The translations under genes were made by a program, and so were the position numbers. A stretch of 63,234 nt of DNA. It comes from Clostridia bacterium. Its GTDB lineage: Bacteria > Bacillota_A > Clostridia > Oscillospirales > CAG-272. Under the pieces are notes generated by a model that made no database searches, was not told where the DNA came from, and saw only the letters and a program-made list of their open reading frames with translations. Where the stretch lies: assembly GCA_017466455.1 (NCBI GenBank), contig JAFTUD010000007.1:1-63234 (forward strand), in the 5' to 3' direction. Below are positions 24,926 through 33,498 of the stretch, in pieces. Numbering within the stretch: position 1 is the stretch's first letter; every line of letters starts with the position of its first letter.

Positions 24926-26827
24926 ATGAAGCAGGGATTTATTAAAGCACGCACTCTCTCCCCCGAGGAAAGGGTTGCTGATGTAAAATTTAATACCGCA
25001 AAAATAATTCAAGCCATTTGGGACAGTGATGAGCGCGGAGTGAAGCTCCTTGTGCTTCCCGAGCTTTGCGTTTCCTCTGCCACCTGTGGGGATTTGTTTT
25101 TGCAAAGACCGTTTCTTGATGCCTGCGAGGGGGCTGTTCGGGACATTGCTGACGCAACATACGAAAAACAGCTTGTAGCCGTTATCGGCGCACCGCTTCG
25201 CCAAGGGGGTCGCCTTTACAGCTGTGCTATTGTGATTTGTAACGGTAAAATCCTCGGTGCTGTGCCTAAAACAACGCTAAGCGCCGATGAAAAAAGATAT
25301 TTCTGCACACCCGACGGGGCGGAAAGCAATATCCTTATAAAGGAGATTAGTTATCCGTTCTCGCCAAGACTGATTTTTGAGTGCGCTCAGCTCAGGGAGC
25401 TTAAAATAGGCGTTGAATTCGGCGCGGAGCTTTTCTCATCATCAACCGTAGCGCACGACCTTTGCGCCCGCGGGGCAACGGTTATTGCCTGTCCGAGCGC
25501 TATGCCCGAGGTCGTTGGGCTTGAAGAGGAGCGACTTGAGCAGGTAAGGGCTAAGAGCCGTATGCTGAAATGCGCTTATCTTGTAGCAAGCGCGGGCGAG
25601 TGCGAAAGCACTACTGATGCAATCTACGGTGCAAATAATATTATTTGCGAAAACGGTCAGACTCTTGCGATATGTCAGCCGTTTTTTGAAGAAAACGGAG
25701 ATGCGATAAGCGAGGTTGATGTATGCTTCCTTTGCGATGACAGAATTCAATCGGGCTCTTATGCAAGTGCAAGCGGTGAGGGTGAGCCCTGCTCGGCCTT
25801 CTCTCTTGACCTTCAAAAAACAACGCTTACAAGGCACTTTGACCCGTCGCCGTTTACGGCTAAGAATATTGATGATTACGAAAAAATTCTCACAATGCAG
25901 TCCCTTGCCCTTGCAAGAAGGCTATTTGTATCGGGCTCAAAAACTGCGGTTTTGGGAATTTCGGGCGGACTTGACTCCACCCTTGCCCTGCTCGTTTTGG
26001 TGCGAGCCTGTGAGCATCTCGGTTGGGACAAAAAAGCGATACACTGTATCACAATGCCCTGCTTTGGCACTACAAAAAGGACAAAGTCAAACGCCATTCT
26101 CCTTTGCGAGAGCCTTGGCGTAACGATTAAGGAAATTGACATTTCAAGGGCGGTGGGCGTACACTTTGAGGACCTTGGAATTGATATGAATGACCGTAGC
26201 GTTGCCTTTGAAAACGGACAGGCGCGTGAGAGGACTCAGGTTTTGATGGACTACGCAAACACGGTCGGCGGTCTTGTTGTCGGCACGGGCGACCTTAGTG
26301 AGATTGCCCTCGGCTGGTGTACCTATAATGCCGACCATATGTCAATGTATAACCCCAACTGCGACATTCCAAAGACACTTGTGCGTGAGCTTGTATTCTA
26401 CGAAGCGGGCGAGGCAAGCGTTGAGGTTGGACAGGTGCTTAGCGACATTTTGGCAACCCCTGTATCCCCCGAGCTTCTTCCCCCCGATAAGGACGGAAAA
26501 ATCGCGCAAAAAACAGAGGATCTTGTGGGCCCCTATGAGCTACACGACTTTTTCCTCTACTATTTCATCAAAAAGGGCTTTGCGCCCTCTAAGATATACC
26601 GCGTAGCAAAGCACGCATTTAGTGGCACTTTTGATGATGAAACAATCTACAAGTGGCTATGTGTGTTTATAAAACGGTTCTTTACACAGCAGTTCAAGCG
26701 CTCCTGCTCCCCCGACGGAGTAAGGGTCGGACCTGTGGCACTCTCCCCTCGCGCAGGGCTCAAAATGCCAAGCGACGCGACCTACTGGGTATGGCTTGAT
26801 GAGCTGAATAATAATAAGGATTACTAA
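24926..26827 (+). CDS. nadE: NAD+ synthetase with atypical glutaminase domain
   Basis: 633 residues: nitrilase-type glutaminase domain (1 to ~290) and ATP-dependent NAD synthetase (~320-633) with P-loop SGGLDSTLAL and GTGDLSEIALGWCTYNADHM. The enzyme amidates deamido-NAD to NAD. The nitrilase triad needs Glu, Lys and Cys. E46 (LPELCVS) and K115 (VPKTTLS) are present, but the cysteine expected in a GxEICED motif is replaced by glycine: the protein reads IGVEFGAELF, with G166 (codon GGC at 25421). If the alignment is right the glutaminase is dead and the enzyme would depend on free ammonia. ATG follows AGGAG. Confidence 0.92.
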   Translation: MKQGFIKARTLSPEERVADVKFNTAKIIQAIWDSDERGVKLLVLPELCVSSATCGDLFLQRPFLDACEGAVRDIADATYEKQLVAVIGAPLRQGGRLYSCAIVICNGKILGAVPKTTLSADEKRYFCTPDGAESNILIKEISYPFSPRLIFECAQLRELKIGVEFGAELFSSSTVAHDLCARGATVIACPSAMPEVVGLEEERLEQVRAKSRMLKCAYLVASAGECESTTDAIYGANNIICENGQTLAICQPFFEENGDAISEVDVCFLCDDRIQSGSYASASGEGEPCSAFSLDLQKTTLTRHFDPSPFTAKNIDDYEKILTMQSLALARRLFVSGSKTAVLGISGGLDSTLALLVLVRACEHLGWDKKAIHCITMPCFGTTKRTKSNAILLCESLGVTIKEIDISRAVGVHFEDLGIDMNDRSVAFENGQARERTQVLMDYANTVGGLVVGTGDLSEIALGWCTYNADHMSMYNPNCDIPKTLVRELVFYEAGEASVEVGQVLSDILATPVSPELLPPDKDGKIAQKTEDLVGPYELHDFFLYYFIKKGFAPSKIYRVAKHAFSGTFDDETIYKWLCVFIKRFFTQQFKRSCSPDGVRVGPVALSPRAGLKMPSDATYWVWLDELNNNKDY

Positions 26828-26849
26828 GGTGCTGACGCAAGTGCGGAAT

Positions 26850-27095
26850 GCGGATGAGCGTACACCCCAAGAGTTCAAGCGAAGTGAAGAACGATTGGCT
26901 GGTGGTAGCCATGCATGCGACCGTAGGGAGTCGCAGTGCGGAATGAATTGCTCGATATGCTTGCTATCGCAAGCTCGATATGCTCCGTTCCGTCGCACGA
27001 TATGTTGCTTCGCAACACGATATTCGCCTACGGCGAGTTTGCCACCCGAGGCTCTCGGGCGGAATTTGGTTGGCGGTCCGCACCGCCGCCCCGCA
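26850..27095. repeat. Mosaic in reverse orientation with CATATCG array
   Basis: Reverse-oriented version of the module order at 10569-10800: CCAAGAGTTC..GAAC, GCGAAGTG..CGATTGGCT, GCATGCGACCGTAGGGAGTC, then hairpins separated by CGATATG (GCTTGCtatcGCAAGC, TGTTGCttcGCAACA, TCGCCtacGGCGA), then CCCGAGgctCTCGGG and GGCGGTCCGCACCGCC hairpins. It fills the gap between nadE and the Lrp-like gene. Confidence 0.8.
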
Positions 27096-27122
27096 GGGGC
27101 TTTACTTGAAAGGAGAAATATT

Positions 27123-27602
27123 ATGGAAAAGCTTTTAACACTACTTGAAAACGACGCTTCCTTAACTGCAAGTGACCTTGCGCTTATGCTTGAAAAGGAG
27201 CAGGGCGAGGTTAAGGACATTATTGAAAAATACGAGAAGGACGGAGTAATTCTCGGCTATCAAACCGTTATCGACTGGGACAAGACCGACAGAGAGTATG
27301 TAAGTGCGCTCATTGAGGTTAAGGTTATGCCACAGGCTGACAAGGGCTTTGATAAGATTGCGGAAAAAATCACACAGCACCCCGAGGTAAAGTCACTTTA
27401 CCTTATGTCGGGCGGATTTGATTTCACCGTTATTATTGAGGGCAAGACAATGAAGGAGGTTGCTTACTTTGTTGCGCAAAAGCTCGCTCCTATTGAATTT
27501 GTTACCTCTACCGCAACCCACTTCGTGCTTAGAAAGTACAAGGACAAGGGCGTAATTTACTCCACACCTCAAAAGGACGAGAGAGGAAACATACCCCTAT
27601 GA
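27123..27602 (+). CDS. Lrp/AsnC-family transcriptional regulator
   Basis: 159 residues from the ATG at 27123, six bases after AAAGGAG; a longer reading frame to the left runs through repeats. Residues 1-50 are a winged helix-turn-helix (LLENDASLTASDLALMLEKEQGEV) and 60-140 an AsnC/RAM effector-binding domain (SALIEVKVMPQ, YLMSGGFDFTVIIEGKTM). Lrp-type regulators sense amino acids. The stop codon overlaps the start of the following aminotransferase (ATGA), so the pair is co-translated and the regulator likely controls this operon. Confidence 0.92.
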   Translation: MEKLLTLLENDASLTASDLALMLEKEQGEVKDIIEKYEKDGVILGYQTVIDWDKTDREYVSALIEVKVMPQADKGFDKIAEKITQHPEVKSLYLMSGGFDFTVIIEGKTMKEVAYFVAQKLAPIEFVTSTATHFVLRKYKDKGVIYSTPQKDERGNIPL

Positions 27603-28771
27603 TAAATTACGATTTGATGCTTTCCGAAACGGTAAGACAAATTAAGCCCTCGGGTATTCGTAAGTTCTTTGATATGCTTGCGGATATGGGCGATGAGGTT
27701 GTTGCTCTTACTGTCGGTCAACCCGATTTTGTGACTCCGTGGCACATTCGCGAGGCTGCTATTGACTCGCTTGAAAAGGGTAAGACCTATTACACCTCTA
27801 ATGCGGGCATGCCCGAGCTAAGGGGTGAGATTTCAAGGTATATGAAGCGCAAGTTCGACCTTGAATACGACCCTGATGAGGTTATTGTTACTGTTGGCGG
27901 CAGTGAGGCTATTGATATGGCTATTCGCGCGCTTGTGAACCCCGGTGATGAGGTTATTATCCCTATGCCCTCGTTTGTTTGCTATGAGCCTATTGCAAGA
28001 ATGAGTGGCGCTAAGGTTGTCACCATTAACACCAAGCTTGAAAACAACTTCAAGCTAACGGCAAGCGAGCTACGCTCCGCTATTACCGATAAAACAAAGC
28101 TACTTATTCTCCCCTTCCCCAACAATCCGACGGGCGCTATTCTTGACAGAAGCGACCTTGAGGAGATTGCCGAGGTATTAAGGGGCACAAATATCGCAAT
28201 TCTTTCCGATGAGATTTATGCCGAGCTTACATATGGCAAGAGGCATGTATCTATTGCAAGCATTGAGGGAATGAAGGAGCGCACGATTATTGCAAGCGGA
28301 TTTTCAAAGGCTTATGCAATGACGGGCTGGCGTATGGGCTACCTCTGCGCGCCAAAGCCACTCGCTTCTCAAATGCTCAAATTGCATCAATTCGCTATCA
28401 TGTGTGCGCCGACCGCATCGCAGTTTGCATCTATTGAGGCAATGAAAAACGGTGATGACGACATCGCAAGAATGCGCGCCGAGTATAACCGCCGAAGAAT
28501 TTTCATTCTCGAGGGGCTTCGCAAAATCGGCATTGAGTGCTTTGAGCCCGAGGGAGCGTTCTACATTTATCCGAATATCGGTAAATTCGGTCTTTCAAGC
28601 GAGGAGTTCTGCGAAAGGTTGCTTTATGAATACAAGTGCGCTATCGTTCCGGGCACTGCATTCGGCGAAAACGGCGAGGGCTTCGCAAGAATTTCCTACG
28701 CCTACTCCGTTAAGCACATTTCCGAGGCGCTTAAACGCATTGAAAGCTTTGTCAACAGTCTTTCAAAATAA
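27599..28771 (+). CDS. PLP-dependent aminotransferase (class I/II)
   Basis: 390 residues, fold type I. Motifs in order: VGQPDFVTPWHIREAA (substrate arm), TVGGSEAIDMAIRAL (PLP phosphate), LPFPNNPTGAIL (Asn-Pro), SDEIYAELTYG (Asp-Tyr), SGFSKAYAMTGWRMGYL with the PLP lysine, and FARISYAYS with the carboxylate-binding Arg. It belongs to the aspartate/aromatic aminotransferase Igamma group (PatA/YugH-like); the exact amino acid cannot be assigned. Overlaps the Lrp-type gene by four bases. Confidence 0.92.
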   Translation: MINYDLMLSETVRQIKPSGIRKFFDMLADMGDEVVALTVGQPDFVTPWHIREAAIDSLEKGKTYYTSNAGMPELRGEISRYMKRKFDLEYDPDEVIVTVGGSEAIDMAIRALVNPGDEVIIPMPSFVCYEPIARMSGAKVVTINTKLENNFKLTASELRSAITDKTKLLILPFPNNPTGAILDRSDLEEIAEVLRGTNIAILSDEIYAELTYGKRHVSIASIEGMKERTIIASGFSKAYAMTGWRMGYLCAPKPLASQMLKLHQFAIMCAPTASQFASIEAMKNGDDDIARMRAEYNRRRIFILEGLRKIGIECFEPEGAFYIYPNIGKFGLSSEEFCERLLYEYKCAIVPGTAFGENGEGFARISYAYSVKHISEALKRIESFVNSLSK

Positions 28772-28775
28772 ACGC

Positions 28776-28803
28776 AAAACAGCCACATATGTGGCTGTTT
28801 TTG
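28776..28803. terminator. Bidirectional terminator between convergent genes
   Basis: AAACAGCCACATATGTGGCTGTTT is a near-perfect palindrome (ACAGCCACAT / ATGTGGCTGT) flanked by A- and T-runs; it serves both the aminotransferase and the MBL gene. Confidence 0.85.
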
Positions 28804-28837
28804 TGTTTTATATCATTTTTCTATGGTTACGCGTGGG

Positions 28838-29722
28838 TTAGTTGGTTTTTGTAAAATATTTTAATTCATTATTATCAAATCGCCCTTCAATTTCGTCCCT
28901 TTCCAAAAGATAGGTGATATATGCCCTTATCGTTGAGCCGACAAGCGCATACTGCTCGTATGTGAGAGTAAGACCGTAAAAATCAAGAATTTGCTTCAAA
29001 ATTTGCTCATGCGTCCTGCCCTGTGTGCAAATTTCACGAATTTGTTGCATGATTTTCATCGTGTTTTCAAGGTTGTAATCTATTATATTTTCTATATTTA
29101 CGCTGATTTCGGCATGCGACGGAACAAACATTTCGCCCTCTATCTCCTTTAAGCGCAAAAGGGCTTCGATATAGCGCTCTATGTCGTAAATATAGCCTAC
29201 CCTGTATTTTTCAAGCGTCGCCTCGCTTGAAAAGGCGTCGCCAACAAATACCGTGCCGTCATCAACCTTAAACCCAACCATTTCGGGCGAGTGTCCGCCA
29301 AGGTCAATAAGCTCTAAGCACGAGGGCAAAGCATCAACGCAAAGCGCCTCACACTTACTTTCCTGTGCGAGAAGAAATTTATGCTTTAAGGCTTTCGGTG
29401 GACAAGCGCTCCAAACGAGTGACGGCTCAAGCATGGGGTGATTGACAAAATCCGCCTCTATGCCCTTTGCGTAAATCCTGCACCCCGTTTGCTCCTGCAA
29501 ATATTTACAACCGCCTATATGGTCGGCGTGTGAGTGTGTTACATAAATTGCCACCAAGCGCCAGCCGTTTTCCTTTATGTGCTTTAGGACCTTTTTCCCT
29601 GCATCCTTGTCGCTTCCCGCATCAATCAGGCACACATCTGTGTCGTTAATTTCAACTATTCCTATTCTTGACGGGCAAGCTACATATGAGCATCTTTTGC
29701 TCACCCTTATAAGCTCGTACAT
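28838..29722 (-). CDS. MBL-fold metallo-hydrolase
   Basis: 294 residues. The metallo-beta-lactamase zinc motif THSHADHIGG (HxHxDH) is followed by downstream ligands in GGHSPEMVGF and VGDAF and a late histidine (FVPSHAEIS). A C-terminal helical part (DEQILKQILDFYGLTLTYEQYALVGST) resembles the winged-helix extension of glyoxalase-like or hydroxyacyl-hydrolase MBL proteins. Substrate not predictable. Its ATG overlaps the stop of the upstream ProX-like gene (TAATG), indicating coupling. Confidence 0.88.
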   Translation of the reverse strand: MYELIRVSKRCSYVACPSRIGIVEINDTDVCLIDAGSDKDAGKKVLKHIKENGWRLVAIYVTHSHADHIGGCKYLQEQTGCRIYAKGIEADFVNHPMLEPSLVWSACPPKALKHKFLLAQESKCEALCVDALPSCLELIDLGGHSPEMVGFKVDDGTVFVGDAFSSEATLEKYRVGYIYDIERYIEALLRLKEIEGEMFVPSHAEISVNIENIIDYNLENTMKIMQQIREICTQGRTHEQILKQILDFYGLTLTYEQYALVGSTIRAYITYLLERDEIEGRFDNNELKYFTKTN

Positions 29723-30270
29723 TACTCCTCGCTCCTCGGAATATCAAGAATTATCGGGGTATGATGCACGCTTTCAAGGTATTTGCCGAAGACATCGGCA
29801 GTCGGGATTTTGAGGCTCGTTGTGTTTGCACAGGGGTGACAGCCGACAAAATCGGGTCCCATTACCTCTCTGTCAACAAGGAGCTGAATATTATTGTCCG
29901 TATCGTTGATAAGTCCCATTATGCTAACCGACCCCGGTAGCACATCAAGGAATTTTTCAAGATATTCTGGCTCTGCAAAGCTAAGGCGCGCGGAGTTTAT
30001 CATATGCGATACATCCTTGGTCTTAAACGGCTTATTTGCCGGCATCATAAGTAGATAAAACTGCGTGTGCTGACGGTTGCATAACACTAAATTCTTACAC
30101 ATCACCGTTTCAAGCGCGACATCTATCGCCTCACAGTCGTCCATTGTCTTAGCCTCGCTATGGTCAACACGGTAATATTCTATCCCGAGCGAGTCAAGAT
30201 GGTCGTAAACTCTTATTTCTCTGTCCTGACGACCGCTTGTGTCCTTCGGCCGTCCCTTTAAAACTAACAT
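29722..30270 (-). CDS. YbaK/ProX-type aminoacyl-tRNA deacylase
   Basis: 182 residues. It matches the stand-alone prolyl-tRNA-synthetase-associated editing domain (PrdX/ProX): YRVDHSEAKTMDDCEAI, the invariant-lysine region CKNLVLCNRQHTQFYLLMMP, and SARLSFAEPEYLEKFLDVLPGSVSIMGL. Members hydrolyse mischarged Ala-tRNA(Pro). Ends in a one-base overlap with the MBL gene. A family H hairpin (30285-30318) precedes it. Confidence 0.9.
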   Translation of the reverse strand: MLVLKGRPKDTSGRQDREIRVYDHLDSLGIEYYRVDHSEAKTMDDCEAIDVALETVMCKNLVLCNRQHTQFYLLMMPANKPFKTKDVSHMINSARLSFAEPEYLEKFLDVLPGSVSIMGLINDTDNNIQLLVDREVMGPDFVGCHPCANTTSLKIPTADVFGKYLESVHHTPIILDIPRSEE

Positions 30271-30284
30271 AAAACATCCTTTCC

Positions 30285-30645
30285 CCTACTTTTTTCTTTA
30301 GGAGAAGAAAAAAGTAGGCAAAAAAGAAACCAAGATAACTAAAATTTATACTGCATTTTTTCTTTTGTACGCCTGCGGTGGCTCACCGCCTTTGGGAAAA
30401 GAAAAAGGAAAACAAAAAGAAACCAAACTAACTAAAATTTATACTGCATTTTTTCTTTCTTATGCCTGCGGTGGCTCACCGCCTTTGGGAAAAGAAAAAG
30501 GAAAATAAAAAGAAACCGAATTGAAATTTATACTATACTGCTTATTTTTCCAACACAAAAGGGTACATGTGCCTAATTATAGCCTTTCTCCCTGTTGCTT
30601 TCTTTTGTCTTACTTTTCTTTCCGCTAAAGAAAAGTAAGGTAAAA
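30285..30645. repeat. Family H hairpin (H2) and a 93-bp tandem duplication
   Basis: CCTACTTTTTTCTT (30285-30298) pairs with AAGAAAAAAGTAGG (30305-30318). A ~90-bp unit beginning ACTAAAATTTATACTGC and holding GCGGTGgctCACCGC is tandemly duplicated (30338 and 30431). Another TTACTTTTCTTT..AAAGAAAAGTAA hairpin ends the stretch near 30640. No gene is seen. Confidence 0.75.
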
Positions 30646-32256
30646 TCAAGGATTAAACGAGGTTGTTCCCTTTTTCGGATAAAGGTCAAGTTCAACCACT
30701 TCGCCATTGATTTTATAGACCTGCGGGCAGGTTGTTTCCATCCAGTCAAGAGGAATAAATTCATCCTTTTGCACCGAGGCGATCTTAAACGCCTCCTTAA
30801 GCTCGTTTTCCTGCTCCTCGTTTAGGATATTCGGCTTACAGGACACGAAAAGCGATGATGCGCTACGGGACAAGAGATAGAGCCATTTTGAGTTAAGCTC
30901 CCATGGAATAATGCCCATAATTCCGACACAGTCCGCGTCCGCGCCGAAGAATGAATTGTTTTGGCAAAGCCTGAACGCAAGGGTATTTATGCCCATTTTC
31001 TGCGTTCTTGACCATTCAAAGCCACTTGTATCGTCGCCCGTGCGGTTAAGCTGATGAAGCCCTGCGCATAGGTGACCTATCGCGTTACAGCCGATAATTA
31101 CCGCACCGCTTGACGCGTCCTTGATTGTCTTATAGAAATTTTTCACAATCTCGGCGCTTGTCTTTGTATTATCGTAAAATTTGCGCTCAACCGTGCAAAG
31201 GTCGTCCTTCAGCTCAAATCCCCACTTGCCGAAAATATCAAAGGTGGAAAAGTCGTGCTTTATAAGCTCATAGCCCCAGCCGACAAGTCGCTCGGTCGTT
31301 TCCTTAACATAATTTAAAACCTCGGGGTTTGAGGGGTCAAGCACACGGTCGTGCGGATACAAATACCAGCTCTCGGGGAACGATGTCACCTTTCTTGGCT
31401 CATTGTCTCTTCCGTTTATGAGGTAACGCACCCAAATTCCGGGGCGCACGCCAAGAGCCTTCATTTCGCTTGCAAGAGCCTTCATATCGGGGAAGCGCTC
31501 GTTTCCCGTATCCCAAGGAGCGTCACAGGAGTTGGGCTGCCAGCCGTCATCAATAACCATATATGGGATATTAGCAAGACCCTGTGTCATTCTTTTCACG
31601 AATTTAGTGTCGCTGATAATCTCCTCGTGTGAGCTTTTGCCGTAGGCGTAATACCAGTTATTTGAGCCGTACACGACATGGTCTGCAAGGTATGGCTCGG
31701 GGCTCATCACGCGACAGAATTCCTTGAGCGCGGAATACGCGCTCATTTTCTCGTATTCCTTGAAGTAGACGGTTGCACATTCAAGCTCTCTTGCGTTCAA
31801 GATTGTTGGATATGTTCCCGAGCGAACATCGAGCCAAAGGGTCACGCCTGCGTTATCATACTGCCAAAAGCAGAGCGCGCTCGGCTGAACACCGACGCCA
31901 TAGCACTCGGTAAGTCGGTCACTGTAATCATCATTCATATCGCTTCCGTTTGAAACGGCGATATACCACGGCATGCACCTTTCGGGGCAGACTCCGCGCC
32001 ATTCAAGGTCGCCATAGCCTCTTTCCCACGCATCGCCAAGAACCTTAACAGCTCGCCTTGACTCATTGTTCCATCTGAGGCGGACATATCTTACGCCCAT
32101 TTTTGAGCTTAAATACACGCTAAGCGCATCGTTTTTTAGCGAAAAGCGCACACATGTGTCGCTATTTTGAGTATTTTCTCCGTAAAAATCATAGCTTACC
32201 TTATCCTCGCCATTACAAAGATACACGCTTGTTATATCGGGCAATCTAATCTTCAT
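30646..32256 (-). CDS. Alpha-galactosidase-like glycoside hydrolase (GH36-type)
   Basis: 536 residues from the ATG at 32256. A beta-rich N-terminal part is followed by a TIM barrel with MVIDDGWQPNSCDAPWDTG, GVRPGIWVRYLI, ELIKHDFSTFDIFGKWG (likely nucleophile Asp in the KxD position) and FGADADCVGI near the acid/base region. This pattern is of clan GH-D (GH27/GH36/melibiase). No signal peptide, so it would act on imported oligosaccharides. The start lies inside the 3' end of the upstream radical SAM gene (11-base overlap), a coupling that is odd for function. Confidence 0.83.
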   Translation of the reverse strand: MKIRLPDITSVYLCNGEDKVSYDFYGENTQNSDTCVRFSLKNDALSVYLSSKMGVRYVRLRWNNESRRAVKVLGDAWERGYGDLEWRGVCPERCMPWYIAVSNGSDMNDDYSDRLTECYGVGVQPSALCFWQYDNAGVTLWLDVRSGTYPTILNARELECATVYFKEYEKMSAYSALKEFCRVMSPEPYLADHVVYGSNNWYYAYGKSSHEEIISDTKFVKRMTQGLANIPYMVIDDGWQPNSCDAPWDTGNERFPDMKALASEMKALGVRPGIWVRYLINGRDNEPRKVTSFPESWYLYPHDRVLDPSNPEVLNYVKETTERLVGWGYELIKHDFSTFDIFGKWGFELKDDLCTVERKFYDNTKTSAEIVKNFYKTIKDASSGAVIIGCNAIGHLCAGLHQLNRTGDDTSGFEWSRTQKMGINTLAFRLCQNNSFFGADADCVGIMGIIPWELNSKWLYLLSRSASSLFVSCKPNILNEEQENELKEAFKIASVQKDEFIPLDWMETTCPQVYKINGEVVELDLYPKKGTTSFNP

Positions 32257-33139
32257 TTTTTCTCCTTTTTCCCGAAAAATCGGGGGTATAGACTTTTGTT
32301 GCGGACTCCCTGTCCTGTATATATCCATCGTAGCCAAGCGACAATGCTACCTCGGTCACGCTTTGATATTCAAAGGTTGTAATGCGCCTTTTAAGCGCCC
32401 TTTCCTCGCCCTCGTAAAAGTCGGGGGTGTATTGGCTCATTAGTGAGAGCTTTATTTTTGAAATATCGACATTTTTCGCCACATTCTCAAGGATTTTTAT
32501 GCTATCAAGCCTGTGCGAGGGCAATACAAGGTGGCGAAGGATTACGCCACGGCGCATTATTCCCTGCTCATCAAAGGCGCACTCGCCCTGTTGCCTTACC
32601 ATTTCGCAAAGCGCGCCTCTTGCCACCTCATAATAATCCCTTGCTCCCGAATATTTTGCCGAGAGGTCGGGGGAGTGATATTTTATGTCGCAAAGAAAAA
32701 TATCCACATAGCCCTTAAGAGAGGAAATAACCTCGCTTTTTTCATATCCGCTTGTGTTATACACAATAGGGATTTTAATCCTGTCGCGGTATTTATCAAG
32801 CACTCGCCTTATCGCATCGGAGTAGTGCGTGGGGGTGACAAGGTTGATATTATGCGCACCCTGTGCCTGTAATTCAAGCATTATTTCACCAAGCCCGTCC
32901 TCGCTTACCTCATAGCCGACGCCACCGTGGCTAATGTCCTTATTTTGGCAGTAAACGCACCTTAGCGAACAGCCCGAAAAGAAGATTGCTCCGCTTCCCT
33001 GCGTGCCACTAATGCACGGCTCCTCCCACTTATGTAGCATATATTTCGCTATTCTTATTTTTGAGGGTGAGGCGCACACGCCAAGCGACACACTCCTGTC
33101 CACACCGCACTCCCGTGGGCATAAATTACACACACTCAT
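32246..33139 (-). CDS. Radical SAM protein, PflA-activase-like
   Basis: 297 residues. The N-terminal cysteines (CNLCPRECG) and the radical SAM cluster motif CSLRCVYCQN (CxxxCxxC) are clear; VTPTHYSDAIRR and IVYNTSGYEKSEVI follow the barrel pattern of the COG1313 group related to pyruvate-formate-lyase activase. The target is unknown. It overlaps the RNHCP gene by four bases upstream and the glycosidase start downstream, forming a mnmE-RNHCP-radical SAM-GH36 cluster. Confidence 0.88.
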   Translation of the reverse strand: MSVCNLCPRECGVDRSVSLGVCASPSKIRIAKYMLHKWEEPCISGTQGSGAIFFSGCSLRCVYCQNKDISHGGVGYEVSEDGLGEIMLELQAQGAHNINLVTPTHYSDAIRRVLDKYRDRIKIPIVYNTSGYEKSEVISSLKGYVDIFLCDIKYHSPDLSAKYSGARDYYEVARGALCEMVRQQGECAFDEQGIMRRGVILRHLVLPSHRLDSIKILENVAKNVDISKIKLSLMSQYTPDFYEGEERALKRRITTFEYQSVTEVALSLGYDGYIQDRESATKVYTPDFSGKRRKNED

Positions 33140-33465
33140 AACTTTCCTGCAGTGAGCTTGATAATTTTCTTAATATCATCAGGCTGAACGCTTGCCTCGT
33201 GCGCGGTGCGGTTTTTGGATTCGTAACCGCATTTTTCGCACCTATGTATGATTACATAGCCCTTTTTTGCGCTTATCTCAACACGGATAGGTCGCATAAT
33301 GCCACCGCAGTCGCTCGCCCTGTCGCCGGGTAGGACATCTACATGCTTTGAGCATAGGCATTTCGGGCAATGGTTTCTTGAGGAGTAGCCAAGAGGCTTT
33401 ACCTCAAAGCCACACGCCTCGCATATAAATCCACTGTCATTTTTTGTAAATCTTTTAGTTTCCAT
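33136..33465 (-). CDS. RNHCP-domain zinc protein
   Basis: 109 residues from ATG at 33465 (AAAGG seven bases upstream; an in-frame GTG lies two codons earlier). Eponymous motif SSRNHCPKCLCSKHVD, with cysteine pairs CEAC at the N-terminus and CEKC at the C-terminus, suggests a small zinc-ribbon protein. The function of the family is not known. The first gene of the radical SAM/GH36 group after mnmE. Confidence 0.88.
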   Translation of the reverse strand: METKRFTKNDSGFICEACGFEVKPLGYSSRNHCPKCLCSKHVDVLPGDRASDCGGIMRPIRVEISAKKGYVIIHRCEKCGYESKNRTAHEASVQPDDIKKIIKLTAGKL

Positions 33466-33481
33466 AATCACCTTTTATGAA

Positions 33482-33497
33482 TTGCTCCGTTGGAGCT
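33482..33497. repeat. Single AATTCAT-type hairpin between mnmE and RNHCP gene
   Basis: GCTCC(gtt)GGAGC hairpin flanked by ATGAATT, one unit of the array family, right after the mnmE stop. Confidence 0.6.
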
Positions 33498-33498
33498 T

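Noticed and set aside
26829..27122. 98-residue N-terminal extension of the Lrp-like regulator
   Set aside because: It would be translated from mosaic repeats; a strong ribosome site lies before the ATG at 27123.
32246..32256. Frameshift joining the radical SAM and GH36 genes
   Set aside because: Both proteins are complete with their own start and stop; a short gene overlap explains it.
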